Origin: an uncultured Bacilli bacterium
GTDB taxonomy: Bacteria; Bacillota_I; Bacilli_A; RF39; UBA660
Length of the DNA stretch: 53,972 nt
Assembly: GCA_910576795.1 (NCBI GenBank)
Contig: CAJTIX010000007.1
Span: 1-53,972 of the forward strand
Direction: 5' to 3'
The position numbers and the translations under genes are program-made. Positions 1 to 7,215 of this stretch are shown piece after piece. The notes below the pieces were generated by a model. That model was not told the origin of the DNA. It saw only the letters and a program-made list of their open reading frames with translations, and did no database searches. Position 1 is the first letter of the stretch, and every line of letters begins with the position of its first letter.

Positions 1-423
1 AATCAACTTCAATCACTTTTAGGTCTAGATAAATTTAAGGAACTTTTTGTTATCATATTAACTGATAATGGAAGTGAATTTTCAAATCCTTCTGCGATAG
101 AGTTTGATATGAAAACTGGAGAACTTAGAACTAAAATTTTCTATTGTCATCCATCAAGTCCTTTTGAAAAAGGAGCATGTGAAGTAAATCATGAATTACT
201 TAGAAGAATTCTTCCAAAAGGTACTTCCTTTGATGATTTGACTCAAAATGATATTAGTCTAGTCATGTCTCATATTAATTCTTACAAAAGAAAAAAACTG
301 AATAATGAATCACCATATTCAGTATTCAGTAAACTCTATGGTAAAAACACCATAGACAAATTAGGTATTCATGAAATTGAACCTAATAATGTTAGTTTAT
401 CACCATCTCTATTAAAAAAATAA
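1..423 (+). CDS. IS30-family transposase, C-terminal part (5' end outside window)
   Basis: The frame is open from base 1 to a TAA at 421-423, so the start lies upstream of the window. About 140 residues are visible. They contain the TDNGSEF motif (second catalytic Asp of the DDE triad) and a KGACEVNHELLRRILPKG stretch carrying the catalytic Glu. This pattern, with the RRxLPKG tail, is typical of IS30-family integrase cores. It acts on its own IS ends to cut and insert the element. It sits at the edge of a mobile island, next to remains of a second IS. The visible part has no internal stop, so the gene may be intact; the first Asp and N-terminal HTH are not visible. The family call is firm. 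Confidence 0.85.
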   Translation, partial: NQLQSLLGLDKFKELFVIILTDNGSEFSNPSAIEFDMKTGELRTKIFYCHPSSPFEKGACEVNHELLRRILPKGTSFDDLTQNDISLVMSHINSYKRKKLNNESPYSVFSKLYGKNTIDKLGIHEIEPNNVSLSPSLLKK

Positions 424-672
424 ACTAACAAATATAAGCACCATCATTGGAATCAGCATTATAAGATTCTAGAGGTGGAATTATGAAATTCAAAAAAATT
501 TTCATTCGTTCGACCTCTGCGAAGCATGCTTTAATTTTGTGATTTTTGTGCTTTCTCTTATATTTTACATCAAAAAAAAGGAATTTTCCACTATTTTTTC
601 TTCCTTTTCTCATAATTACTTAAAGATAGTGGATTTTTCTTTTTCAATCTGGAATTTACTTCTACATTTGAG
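424..672. other. non-coding stretch at the right end of the IS30-type element
   Basis: These 249 bases follow the transposase stop and precede the broken IS1182-type gene. They contain a 62-codon minus-strand open frame with no ribosome binding site and low-complexity composition, which I do not believe is a gene. The right terminal inverted repeat of the IS30 element should lie here, but its partner is outside the window, so I cannot fix it. Confidence 0.4.
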
Positions 673-1020
673 CTAATTCAAAATAATCTCAAAATAATTT
701 TGGCTCCAAGTTGAATAATTTGGTATATCTTCATATATTGATAATCCTAAAAACCATCTATATGCCATATTTACCTTACATTCCTCACATGTTCTTCTCA
801 TTGAATTAATTCCAAATACAATATTTATAAATATTAATTTAAAAAGTCCCACTGGAGGAACACTTGGACGACCTGATACACTATATAAGTCTTTTACTAA
901 TTCTTCTATAAATGTAAAATCTATACAGTTATCTAGTTTTCTTACCAAATGGTCAACTGGCACTAATTCTTCTATCGTACTTAATATAATACAATCATTT
1001 TTCTTGGTTTATTTTGTCAT
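673..1020 (-). pseudogene. IS1182/IS5-type transposase, broken N-terminal fragment
   Basis: The frame encodes the N-terminal transposase domain (DUF772 type): P-V-D-H-L-V-R-K-L-D, then SGRPSVPPVGLFKLI, RRTCEEC and MAYRWFLGL, ending near NYSTWSQNY. Full IS1182 proteins run for 400 or more residues, so the C-terminal DDE domain is missing. An in-frame ATG at 1020 starts M-T-K-stop, then T-K-K-N-D-C and continues into the conserved part. A single C-to-T change (CAA to TAA) at codon 4 would explain this. A GTG at 963 lies inside the conserved region and is unlikely to be a real start. The truncation point abuts the IS30-type end, suggesting one IS inserted into or recombined with the other. Confidence 0.8.
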
Positions 1021-1350
1021 TGCCATTAATATACCACTTACTTTCTTTATATAATCCATTTCTATTATATCAAAATCACATAAAAAAGTAAGAACTGTAA
1101 GCTTTAAATTTGGATTATATAAAGCGTTCTTACTAAATTAATTATACATCTTTTTCAAAAAAAGAAAAGACCATTGATTTTGTCAACAGTCTGAATCAAT
1201 CATTTCTGATTGATTCTATATATCAAAGTTCGAATAATTCGAACAGATTCGCCAATGGTGCCCTTTGGGAGGACGTACAACAACTCCTAGAGCAAAATAA
1301 ATAGTTAGTAATAAATTTAACTAATATCATTATACCAATTTTTAAAGATA
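1021..1350. repeat. inverted-repeat-rich intergenic region downstream of pycC
   Basis: No gene is seen here. AGTAAGAAC (1087-1095) pairs with GTTCTTACT (1126-1134), with an inner GCTTTA/TAAAGC pairing. GAATCAATCA (1193-1202) pairs with TGATTGATTC (1207-1216). GTTCGAAT (1228-1235) pairs with ATTCGAAC (1237-1244). An outer ACCATTG (1170-1176) pairs with CAATGGT (1253-1259). On the minus strand the outer stem is followed by a T-rich run, so it could end the pycC transcript. It could also be IS terminal sequence or a small structured RNA. Confidence 0.55.
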
Positions 1351-2085
1351 TTACAAGTTTTCTTTAATCCAATCATCAAAATCAGTATTTATTACATTAG
1401 CATAATATGTAGAAGAATTTAGGTCATAATCGTATTTTTGAGTAAACCAGCTACGAGCTTCTGAATTTGATTCTTCTAATTTTTCAATAAAATTATTATA
1501 AGCTAAACTACTTACTCCAATTATTCCATTACCATTTCGTCCTGCTTTGTCTGCAAGTACACAAGCATCTATTACTGCTTTGCCAATCCAAATTCTATCA
1601 TTTATACCTGTTCCCTTTTTTCCAGCTTTTACGATTAAATCTTCTCCAACTCCAATACCAATGCCAACATTTATATTAGGAAAACCCTTTTTAGAAAATA
1701 ATTTGTTTAACATATTAACCAAACAATTAATATATGAAGAAAGAGTCAATAATTCCAGTATATCCGATTGATATGGAGTCGAAAATACTCCATAAACGCA
1801 ATCTCCTCTAACTCCAATTTGACGAGCATTGTTAGTACTATTCATAATTGAAATAATTTCAGAAGTAAAACTTCTTAATACTTTTGCTACAACTATAGCT
1901 TTTTCACCTTCGATTAATTTTTTTGAACCAACTATATCAACAAAAATAGATCCAATCCAGCTTTTTATGCCATTATCATATGTAAAATCACTATCATCCT
2001 TGGGGATATTTTTGTTTTGTATTTCAGTATTATTATTCAAAATTTCTTCTATTTTCTTTTTTCCTTCTTTGTAATCATAATACAT
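1351..2085 (-). CDS. pycC: Pycsar pyrimidine cyclase (class III nucleotidyl cyclase)
   Basis: This 244-residue soluble protein has a class III cyclase domain. Metal-binding aspartates are expected at D50 (IFVDIVGSKKL) and D95 (GVRGDCVYGVF). The segment 136-175 (NVGIGIGVGED, KAGKKGTGINDRIWIGKAV) matches the short Pycsar-type cyclases, which make cCMP or cUMP on phage infection. The start is the ATG at 2085 after an AAGGAG site. It lies 13 bases after the stop of a membrane protein of the Pycsar effector family, which is the diagnostic pairing. Whether the product is cCMP or cUMP cannot be decided by eye. An ordinary adenylate cyclase is less likely because of the short length, the KAGKKGTGIND signature and the partner. 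Confidence 0.85.
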   Translation of the reverse strand: MYYDYKEGKKKIEEILNNNTEIQNKNIPKDDSDFTYDNGIKSWIGSIFVDIVGSKKLIEGEKAIVVAKVLRSFTSEIISIMNSTNNARQIGVRGDCVYGVFSTPYQSDILELLTLSSYINCLVNMLNKLFSKKGFPNINVGIGIGVGEDLIVKAGKKGTGINDRIWIGKAVIDACVLADKAGRNGNGIIGVSSLAYNNFIEKLEESNSEARSWFTQKYDYDLNSSTYYANVINTDFDDWIKENL

Positions 2086-2098
2086 ATTATTTAACTCC

Positions 2099-2644
2099 TT
2101 ATAAATATATCAAAATCCCTATACAATACATAATTAATGTGCTAATAAATCCTCCTATGAAACATTTTATTCCTTTAGTAAAATTTATATATTTTAAATG
2201 ACAAATAATAGAATTTTGATAAACCTGATTCAGTAAATCATCAATAAAACTTTCTTCATTGATTTCTAATAAGTCTTCTTTATATTCTTCCAAACTTGAA
2301 TATTGAGCTATGCTTCCAAAGTACATATACGATTTTGTTTTATTAGTTTTCATTTTTAACGTAGGAATTAAGACTTTTATTAAAGCATATAAGCCATAAA
2401 CACAAAAAACTACTGAACTTAGAAAGAAAAGCAAATAAAGAATGTCACTAAAATTAATATTCAAGAAAACTTCTTTTATAATTTTCATTGTATAGTAAGT
2501 TAAACTTCCATTTGTAAAAACAATTGTCAAAAGGATACCTACAAGACCTAACATAATAGAAGCCTTACTATCTGAATTATTAATCCACTGATTAATTATG
2601 TCTAAATTTTTGTATAAATCCTCTTTTGTAATTTTATTTTTCAT
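2099..2644 (-). CDS. pycTM: Pycsar membrane effector (PycTM type)
   Basis: The protein has 181 residues from the ATG at 2644, preceded by GGAGGAAAT; an upstream in-frame ATG at 2674 has no ribosome binding site. Near the N-terminus it has a helix with W20 and D-S-K-A-S (25-29) leading into a membrane segment (about 30-46). This is the pattern of the Pycsar effector domain (DUF5706-like). A second segment lies at about 66-90 and a last one ends at the C-terminus (about 162-181). In known systems the effector binds cCMP or cUMP made by the cyclase and disrupts the inner membrane, aborting infection. The gene precedes the cyclase in the same operon. Confidence 0.8.
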   Translation of the reverse strand: MKNKITKEDLYKNLDIINQWINNSDSKASIMLGLVGILLTIVFTNGSLTYYTMKIIKEVFLNINFSDILYLLFFLSSVVFCVYGLYALIKVLIPTLKMKTNKTKSYMYFGSIAQYSSLEEYKEDLLEINEESFIDDLLNQVYQNSIICHLKYINFTKGIKCFIGGFISTLIMYCIGILIYL

Positions 2645-2662
2645 ATTTCCTCCATAAAAAAA

Positions 2663-2686
2663 CAGTATAATCATAATGTTATACTG
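2663..2686. promoter_or_regulatory. inverted repeat upstream of the Pycsar operon
   Basis: CAGTATAA (2663-2670) and TTATACTG (2679-2686) form a perfect 8-base inverted repeat with an 8-base spacer, starting about 19 bases before the effector ATG. Each arm also resembles part of a -10 box. It could be an operator for a repressor or a leader hairpin. No regulator gene is visible beside it. Confidence 0.45.
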
Positions 2687-2764
2687 AAATCTATTTTAAT
2701 TATATCATATTAGAAAATATTTTTAAATGACTTTACACATTTTTGTATTAAATAGATGATGTAA

Positions 2765-3520
2765 TTATTTTAGCAATATTCCACCGTTCACGTTAACATT
2801 TTCTCCATTAATATAATCGGCCTTATCACTTAACAAGAATAAAACCAAATTAGCTGTATCTTCTGTTTTTCCAAGTCTTTTACTAGGATTTTTTTCAGCA
2901 GTCGCTTTAATTTCTTCTTCTGTATAACTTTGCATTCCAAGAGGAGTAAGAGTTAAAGAAGGACTAACTGTATTTACTCTTATATTATATTTTGCAAGCT
3001 CTAAAGCACAACATTGAGTAAGCATAATAGTTGCTGCTTCACAAGTACAATAAGCTACTGAATCCTCCATAGGTCTCGTTCCAAGTCTTGAAGCAATATT
3101 AATAACTCTAGGTGCAGCAGACTTCTTCATTAATGGAATTGCATTTTTTATACATTGCCATCTTGCTACAACATTTACATCTAATTCATGTCTGTATTCT
3201 TCAACTGTTAAATTTTCGATAGATAGCACCTTATCATAAGCAGCACAATTTACTAAACCATCCAACTTATCATATTTTTTAGTAATTTCATCAAACATCA
3301 TATTAACATCATTCTCATTTGATAAATCTGCTTTAATTAGCAAAATATTTTCTTTATAATTTGATAGTTCTTGCATTGTTTCTTCTGCCATTTTTTCATT
3401 GTGCCCATAAGTAATTATGACATTTGCTTGGCTTTCTAATAATTGTTTAGCAATTTGACGACCTATTCCAGATGTTGATCCAGTAACGAGAATCACTTTA
3501 TCTTTGAAATCTATATTCAT
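2765..3520 (-). CDS. SDR-family protein with altered catalytic tetrad
   Basis: The 251 residues fit a classical short-chain dehydrogenase/reductase, FabG-like. They include a T-G-S-T-S-G-I-G Rossmann motif (13-20), D-L-S near 65-67, a VNCAA variant of NNAG, the catalytic Ser in INIAS (S144) and Tyr Y157. The Y-x3-K lysine is replaced by Glu (Y157-C-T-C-E161). That lysine normally binds the nicotinamide ribose and lowers the Tyr pKa, so ordinary oxidoreductase activity is doubtful. The C-terminus (GENVNVNGGILLK) is normal. The start is the ATG at 3520 after GGAGG. It lies inside the mobile island between mobV and the Pycsar genes, so it is probably cargo. Its substrate is unknown. Confidence 0.8.
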   Translation of the reverse strand: MNIDFKDKVILVTGSTSGIGRQIAKQLLESQANVIITYGHNEKMAEETMQELSNYKENILLIKADLSNENDVNMMFDEITKKYDKLDGLVNCAAYDKVLSIENLTVEEYRHELDVNVVARWQCIKNAIPLMKKSAAPRVINIASRLGTRPMEDSVAYCTCEAATIMLTQCCALELAKYNIRVNTVSPSLTLTPLGMQSYTEEEIKATAEKNPSKRLGKTEDTANLVLFLLSDKADYINGENVNVNGGILLK

Positions 3521-3624
3521 TTACAAAGCCTCCATTTCTATTTAATTATACTATATTTTAAATGTTATTTGAATATATGTAAGTAAATATTTGAAAATAT
3601 TTCTTACTACACGTTCATTAATGA

Positions 3625-3701
3625 TGTCAATGTACAAGTGTGTTTACTAAATTGACACCATTTAGTATTTATGGACTACGAATTAAAAGATTTCGTAGTC
3701 C
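3625..3701. repeat. cluster of three inverted repeats next to the relaxase gene
   Basis: TGTCAAT (3625-3631) pairs with ATTGACA (3651-3657). TACTAAAT (3645-3652) pairs with ATTTAGTA (3660-3667). GGACTACGAA (3673-3682) pairs with TTCGTAGTCC (3692-3701). The third overlaps the relaxase stop codon and on the plus strand is followed by TTTTCTTCT, so it can act as a terminator. The first two share bases and cannot form together. Possible roles are terminator, oriT or element end. Confidence 0.5.
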
Positions 3702-4909
3702 TTTTCTTCTAAATACAAATTCATCTCTTTTTCTTTAGATGTACCATTAGTGATATATGAAATATCCTTTTCATTATATAAGTTGTTATCATAACAATCT
3801 TTGATTTGATTTATAACAATATCTTTTTCTCTATCCTTTCCAAACAACAAGATATTTCTAAATATGTCTTTTAAAGTTTGTAATAATTGGATAATAAAAT
3901 TTTTAAATGATGTATTATCAAATTCTAGTTTTTCAATTTTATTGTTTAAATAATTTATTTGTGTATCTTTCTCATCATTAACTGCAAGTAATGCTTTATA
4001 TAATTTAATCTCTTTTTCTAATTCTTTATACAATCCTTCACTTTTAGCAACCCTATTAACTGCCTCATTTGCTTGTTTCAAATAATCCATTAGTTCTAGA
4101 TAGGTATTATAATCAAATACTATTTTCTTATTTAAGATACCTTTGCTTTTACTTTCCATTTTATTAATAAGAGAACGATATTTTTTATTAAGTTCCCATT
4201 TTGTATTATCTAAATCTTTATTAAAGATTCTTGTTACTTGTTTTAATTGTTTTGGACTAAGATTTCTAACTCCAGTATTCTTTTGTCCTCTTTCTAGTTT
4301 AAAACCATTTTTATTTAATCGATTACAGTATTTATCTTGTAATTCACTTAGATGAATACTGCTTTTGATATATGCCTTTTTAGAAATAGAATATCTCTCT
4401 TTATTAATTCGTTTATCAAATTTTTTAACAAGTGGGACAGCAACTAAATGAATATGGGGTGTTTTCTCATCCATGTGTAAAGTAGCATGTATTACTTGTT
4501 CTTTTTTATAACCCATATCCTCATAAACAAAGTCTAATACAGTATTTGACCATTTCATTAGTTCTTCTTCGGATAAACTATCAAAGAATATCTTATCACT
4601 TGTAAATAATATCTCATCAGCAACAACACTTTTAGAATCATTTACCATTTGATAAAAGCTTTTCTTTCTATCAAATCTAGTATTTTTCATTCTTTCATTA
4701 AATTCTAATCGATAATCTTTTGTTATTTCATAAAATTTTTCAATATATCTTTTATCACATTTGATAAGTTCAATATTTTTATGACTATCTTCTATCCTAA
4801 TGTCAGGATTTGTTTTATAGGATTCTTTTTCTCTTTTATTGTGTTTACCTCTATTAGATAAATCACTTAAAGAATTAACACCTTCACATCTAAATATGGC
4901 ATAACTCAT
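3683..4909 (-). CDS. MobV/Pre-family relaxase (TnpZ-like)
   Basis: This 408-residue plasmid mobilization (Mob/Pre) relaxase would nick the element at oriT and lead strand transfer using a conjugation machinery supplied in trans. The metal-binding motif is H145-x-D147-E148-x-T-P-H152-x-H154. The N-terminus (SYAIFRCEGV) is the usual MobV start. The C-terminal part (about 230-350) is Lys/Glu-rich and likely coiled coil. The start at 4909 lies 20 bases inside the end of the upstream recombinase gene, so the two are translationally coupled. A serine recombinase with a Mob/Pre relaxase is the TnpX/TnpZ arrangement of Tn4451-type mobilizable elements. No type IV secretion genes are visible. Confidence 0.9.
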   Translation of the reverse strand: MSYAIFRCEGVNSLSDLSNRGKHNKREKESYKTNPDIRIEDSHKNIELIKCDKRYIEKFYEITKDYRLEFNERMKNTRFDRKKSFYQMVNDSKSVVADEILFTSDKIFFDSLSEEELMKWSNTVLDFVYEDMGYKKEQVIHATLHMDEKTPHIHLVAVPLVKKFDKRINKERYSISKKAYIKSSIHLSELQDKYCNRLNKNGFKLERGQKNTGVRNLSPKQLKQVTRIFNKDLDNTKWELNKKYRSLINKMESKSKGILNKKIVFDYNTYLELMDYLKQANEAVNRVAKSEGLYKELEKEIKLYKALLAVNDEKDTQINYLNNKIEKLEFDNTSFKNFIIQLLQTLKDIFRNILLFGKDREKDIVINQIKDCYDNNLYNEKDISYITNGTSKEKEMNLYLEEKDYEIF

Positions 4910-6731
4910 TAGAAGCCTCCTTTATCCTGTTTACACGACATAGTAAGGCACTTTCTAAATCTAAGGTAATAACACCTAATCTTAATGTTTTATCATTGTA
5001 TTTCTTGCCATCTGATAAAACCATTAGTCTTAATACTTTTTCATAATCTCCATTAGGTATAAATCCAACATCTTCTAGTTGTTCGTCTGCTTCAATTTCA
5101 TAGTAATTTAACTTACAATCATCTGTGATAGTTGATTTTAATTTTTCAAAATAATTGTATGCTTCCTCATGTGTTTTTCCTCCATGATTCATTGGTATTT
5201 TATTTCCATCTGAATCACTAAATAGAGTATAGTTTAATGGAATACCATATTCATTATGATTATTTACCCAAAAACATAGGAAATCTTCTCTAAAATTGAT
5301 ATTTGCGATTTCTAATTTATTATTTACTACTTGAAGTTCTAAATTATCAATATAAGTAGCAATTAATTTTTGTGCTTTTTCTCTTGTTAAATCTTGAACA
5401 CAATTATATAATCCTAAAACAAACTCTTCTGGTCTAGTATAAATATCTAAATGTTGCTTATCTTCAAGTATTAGTAAATCATCTACAGTGAAATTTAAGG
5501 ATTCATATTGCTTTTGTTCTTGCCATTTCTTGAATAAATCTTGTTTTTGATATTCGATATGGTTATACTCTTTTTCAAATTCATTTTCTTTAACAATTCC
5601 TTTTAAATAAACTGCTTTAATTCTATCTAGTTGTTTATCTAATTCTTTGATTTGTTTTTCATAATTAATTTCTTTATTATTAAGTTTTGATTTAATAAAA
5701 GGGGTATAGTAATTATTCATTAAGTCGTCTAATTTTACTAAATCAACAATTTGCATAGCAAGAAGTTCTAATATATCTACTTCTTTGTAGTTTGTTTTAC
5801 ATTTTTTGCATTGATAGTAATAATATTTTTTTCCATTTGGTTTTGTAGTTGCTTTTCCACCTAGAAAACAACCGCAATTAGAACATTTTAATTTATTTGT
5901 AAAAAGATAAGTTGCGGTTCTTTCATAGTGTCTAGCATTTCTTTGTTTTTGTGATTGACAATTATTCCATTTTTCTTTAGATACAATAGGAGCAACTACA
6001 TTTTCATAGTAAGTAGAATGTTTTGTTTTTCTGCCATTTACAAAATCCCCTTTGTATAATTCATTTGATAATATCTTTTGTATAGTCGAATCATACCAAT
6101 TTGTTTTTCCTAATACTTTTTCTTGATTATAGATATTAGCAATCGTTTGATGACTCTTACCTTCTAAATATAAATCAAAAACTCTTTCTACAATATCTCT
6201 TGTAAGTGGATCAACAACTAACTTTTTATTCTCTCTTTTAAATCCTAGAGGAGTCCGATTTGGAATGTGCCCAGCCTTAATAGCTCCCACCATTCCTAGT
6301 TTAGTTCTTTCAGAACATTTTTCTATTTCATTTTGAGATACGCTTGTCATAATCCTCATAACCATTCTACCATTTGAGGTAGTAGTATTTGATTCATCTG
6401 CTAAACAATCTATATCACAATTTGCTTCTTTCACTATCTTCATTAGCTTTTCTACATCATAGACACTACGAGTAAGTCTATCCATTTTAAATGCTACAAT
6501 GACATTAATCATACCATTCTTAACATCATTCATCATATTTTGATATGCTGGTCTTTTATCGTTTTTAGCACTGATTCCTTCATCAGCATACACTTTATAT
6601 ATTTCATATTGTTTTGCCTTACAAAAGTCTTTTAATCTAGCTTCTTGTTCTCCTAGACTAAAGCCTTCTCTGGCTTGGTCGAGTGTACTCACTCTAATGT
6701 AAATCCCTGCAATTCTCTTTTCTTCGTTCAT
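4890..6731 (-). CDS. large serine recombinase (TnpX-like)
   Basis: This 613-residue recombinase has an N-terminal resolvase domain with the nucleophile S15 (YIRVSTLDQAREG). The recombinase domain spans about 155-260. A zinc ribbon has C283/C286 and C308/C311, and a coiled coil lies at about 352-405. Such enzymes excise and integrate elements without homology, usually through a 2-base core. It is followed by the overlapping MobV gene. The start is the ATG at 6731 with AAAGGAGAG upstream. That site lies in the 3' arm of a hairpin (6737-6770), suggesting translational control. It closely fits the recombinases of Tn4451-like elements; a prophage integrase is less likely because of the relaxase. 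Confidence 0.92.
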   Translation of the reverse strand: MNEEKRIAGIYIRVSTLDQAREGFSLGEQEARLKDFCKAKQYEIYKVYADEGISAKNDKRPAYQNMMNDVKNGMINVIVAFKMDRLTRSVYDVEKLMKIVKEANCDIDCLADESNTTTSNGRMVMRIMTSVSQNEIEKCSERTKLGMVGAIKAGHIPNRTPLGFKRENKKLVVDPLTRDIVERVFDLYLEGKSHQTIANIYNQEKVLGKTNWYDSTIQKILSNELYKGDFVNGRKTKHSTYYENVVAPIVSKEKWNNCQSQKQRNARHYERTATYLFTNKLKCSNCGCFLGGKATTKPNGKKYYYYQCKKCKTNYKEVDILELLAMQIVDLVKLDDLMNNYYTPFIKSKLNNKEINYEKQIKELDKQLDRIKAVYLKGIVKENEFEKEYNHIEYQKQDLFKKWQEQKQYESLNFTVDDLLILEDKQHLDIYTRPEEFVLGLYNCVQDLTREKAQKLIATYIDNLELQVVNNKLEIANINFREDFLCFWVNNHNEYGIPLNYTLFSDSDGNKIPMNHGGKTHEEAYNYFEKLKSTITDDCKLNYYEIEADEQLEDVGFIPNGDYEKVLRLMVLSDGKKYNDKTLRLGVITLDLESALLCRVNRIKEASNELCHI

Positions 6732-6736
6732 TCTTC

Positions 6737-6770
6737 AATCTCTCCTTTTCTAATTTTTTTAAGAGAGATT
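6737..6770 (-). promoter_or_regulatory. hairpin that masks the recombinase ribosome binding site
   Basis: AATCTCTC (6763-6770 read on the minus strand) is perfectly complementary to GAGAGATT (6737-6744), with an A/T-rich loop. The second arm contains most of the AAGGAGAG Shine-Dalgarno of the recombinase, 6 or more bases before its ATG. Transcripts that read in from outside could fold this way and be poorly translated, a device known for transposase genes. Confidence 0.55.
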
Positions 6771-6840
6771 AAAAGTACAAAAGTCCCATACTTTTAACCT
6801 CAAAGTACGCCTTATTTTGTACGCCTAGTTTTAAATTAAA

Positions 6841-7113
6841 TTATTTAGTTTCTTTCAAATACCTTTCTAAATCTTTTAATTTAATCCTTTTGGAATAACC
6901 ATTTATAAAAACATCATCACATTCTTCAAATAATAAATAGTCATTTCCGTTGACTGATAAGATATGAGGTTTTACATAGGCAATATTTGTCCCTTTGATA
7001 TTTTTTACACATCCACTTGTTAAGTTTGAACTCACACCTGCAAATCTACATATCATATCAATCTTTCTTTGCAATTCATTACTAATTTTTAATTCTTTTA
7101 CTTCTACTTTCAT
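6841..7113 (-). CDS. hypothetical 90-residue protein at the island edge
   Basis: I do not recognise this protein. The ATG at 7113 is preceded by GGAAGTGATGAG and is a better start than an upstream TTG at 7146, which lies in the T-run of the ssrA terminator. The product begins MKVEVKELKISNEL, is soluble and contains CRFAG and SGCVKN. It has a central stretch (KPHILSVNGNDYLLFEECD) likely to form beta strands, then a basic C-terminus. It lies between the recombinase gene and ssrA, on the same strand. It may be an accessory or control protein of the mobile element, or host sequence; the junction is not defined. Confidence 0.6.
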   Translation of the reverse strand: MKVEVKELKISNELQRKIDMICRFAGVSSNLTSGCVKNIKGTNIAYVKPHILSVNGNDYLLFEECDDVFINGYSKRIKLKDLERYLKETK

Positions 7114-7144
7114 AAAAAACTCATCACTTCCATTCTTAAATAAC

Positions 7145-7169
7145 AAAAAAACTAGACGGTACTTCTAGT
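7145..7169 (-). terminator. ssrA terminator
   Basis: On the minus strand ACTAGA and TCTAGT form a stem followed by TTTTTT (7145-7151), about 50 bases after the tmRNA 3' end. A second small hairpin (CTCGAA/TTCGAG, 7184-7202) lies between them. Confidence 0.75.
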
Positions 7170-7215
7170 TAATATTTATTACTCTCGAATAAAAAGTTCG
7201 AGTTTCCTATCAATC

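Noticed and set aside
425..613. 62-codon minus-strand frame after the IS30 transposase
   Set aside because: No binding site, Lys/Phe-rich low-complexity product, and it lies in the IS end.
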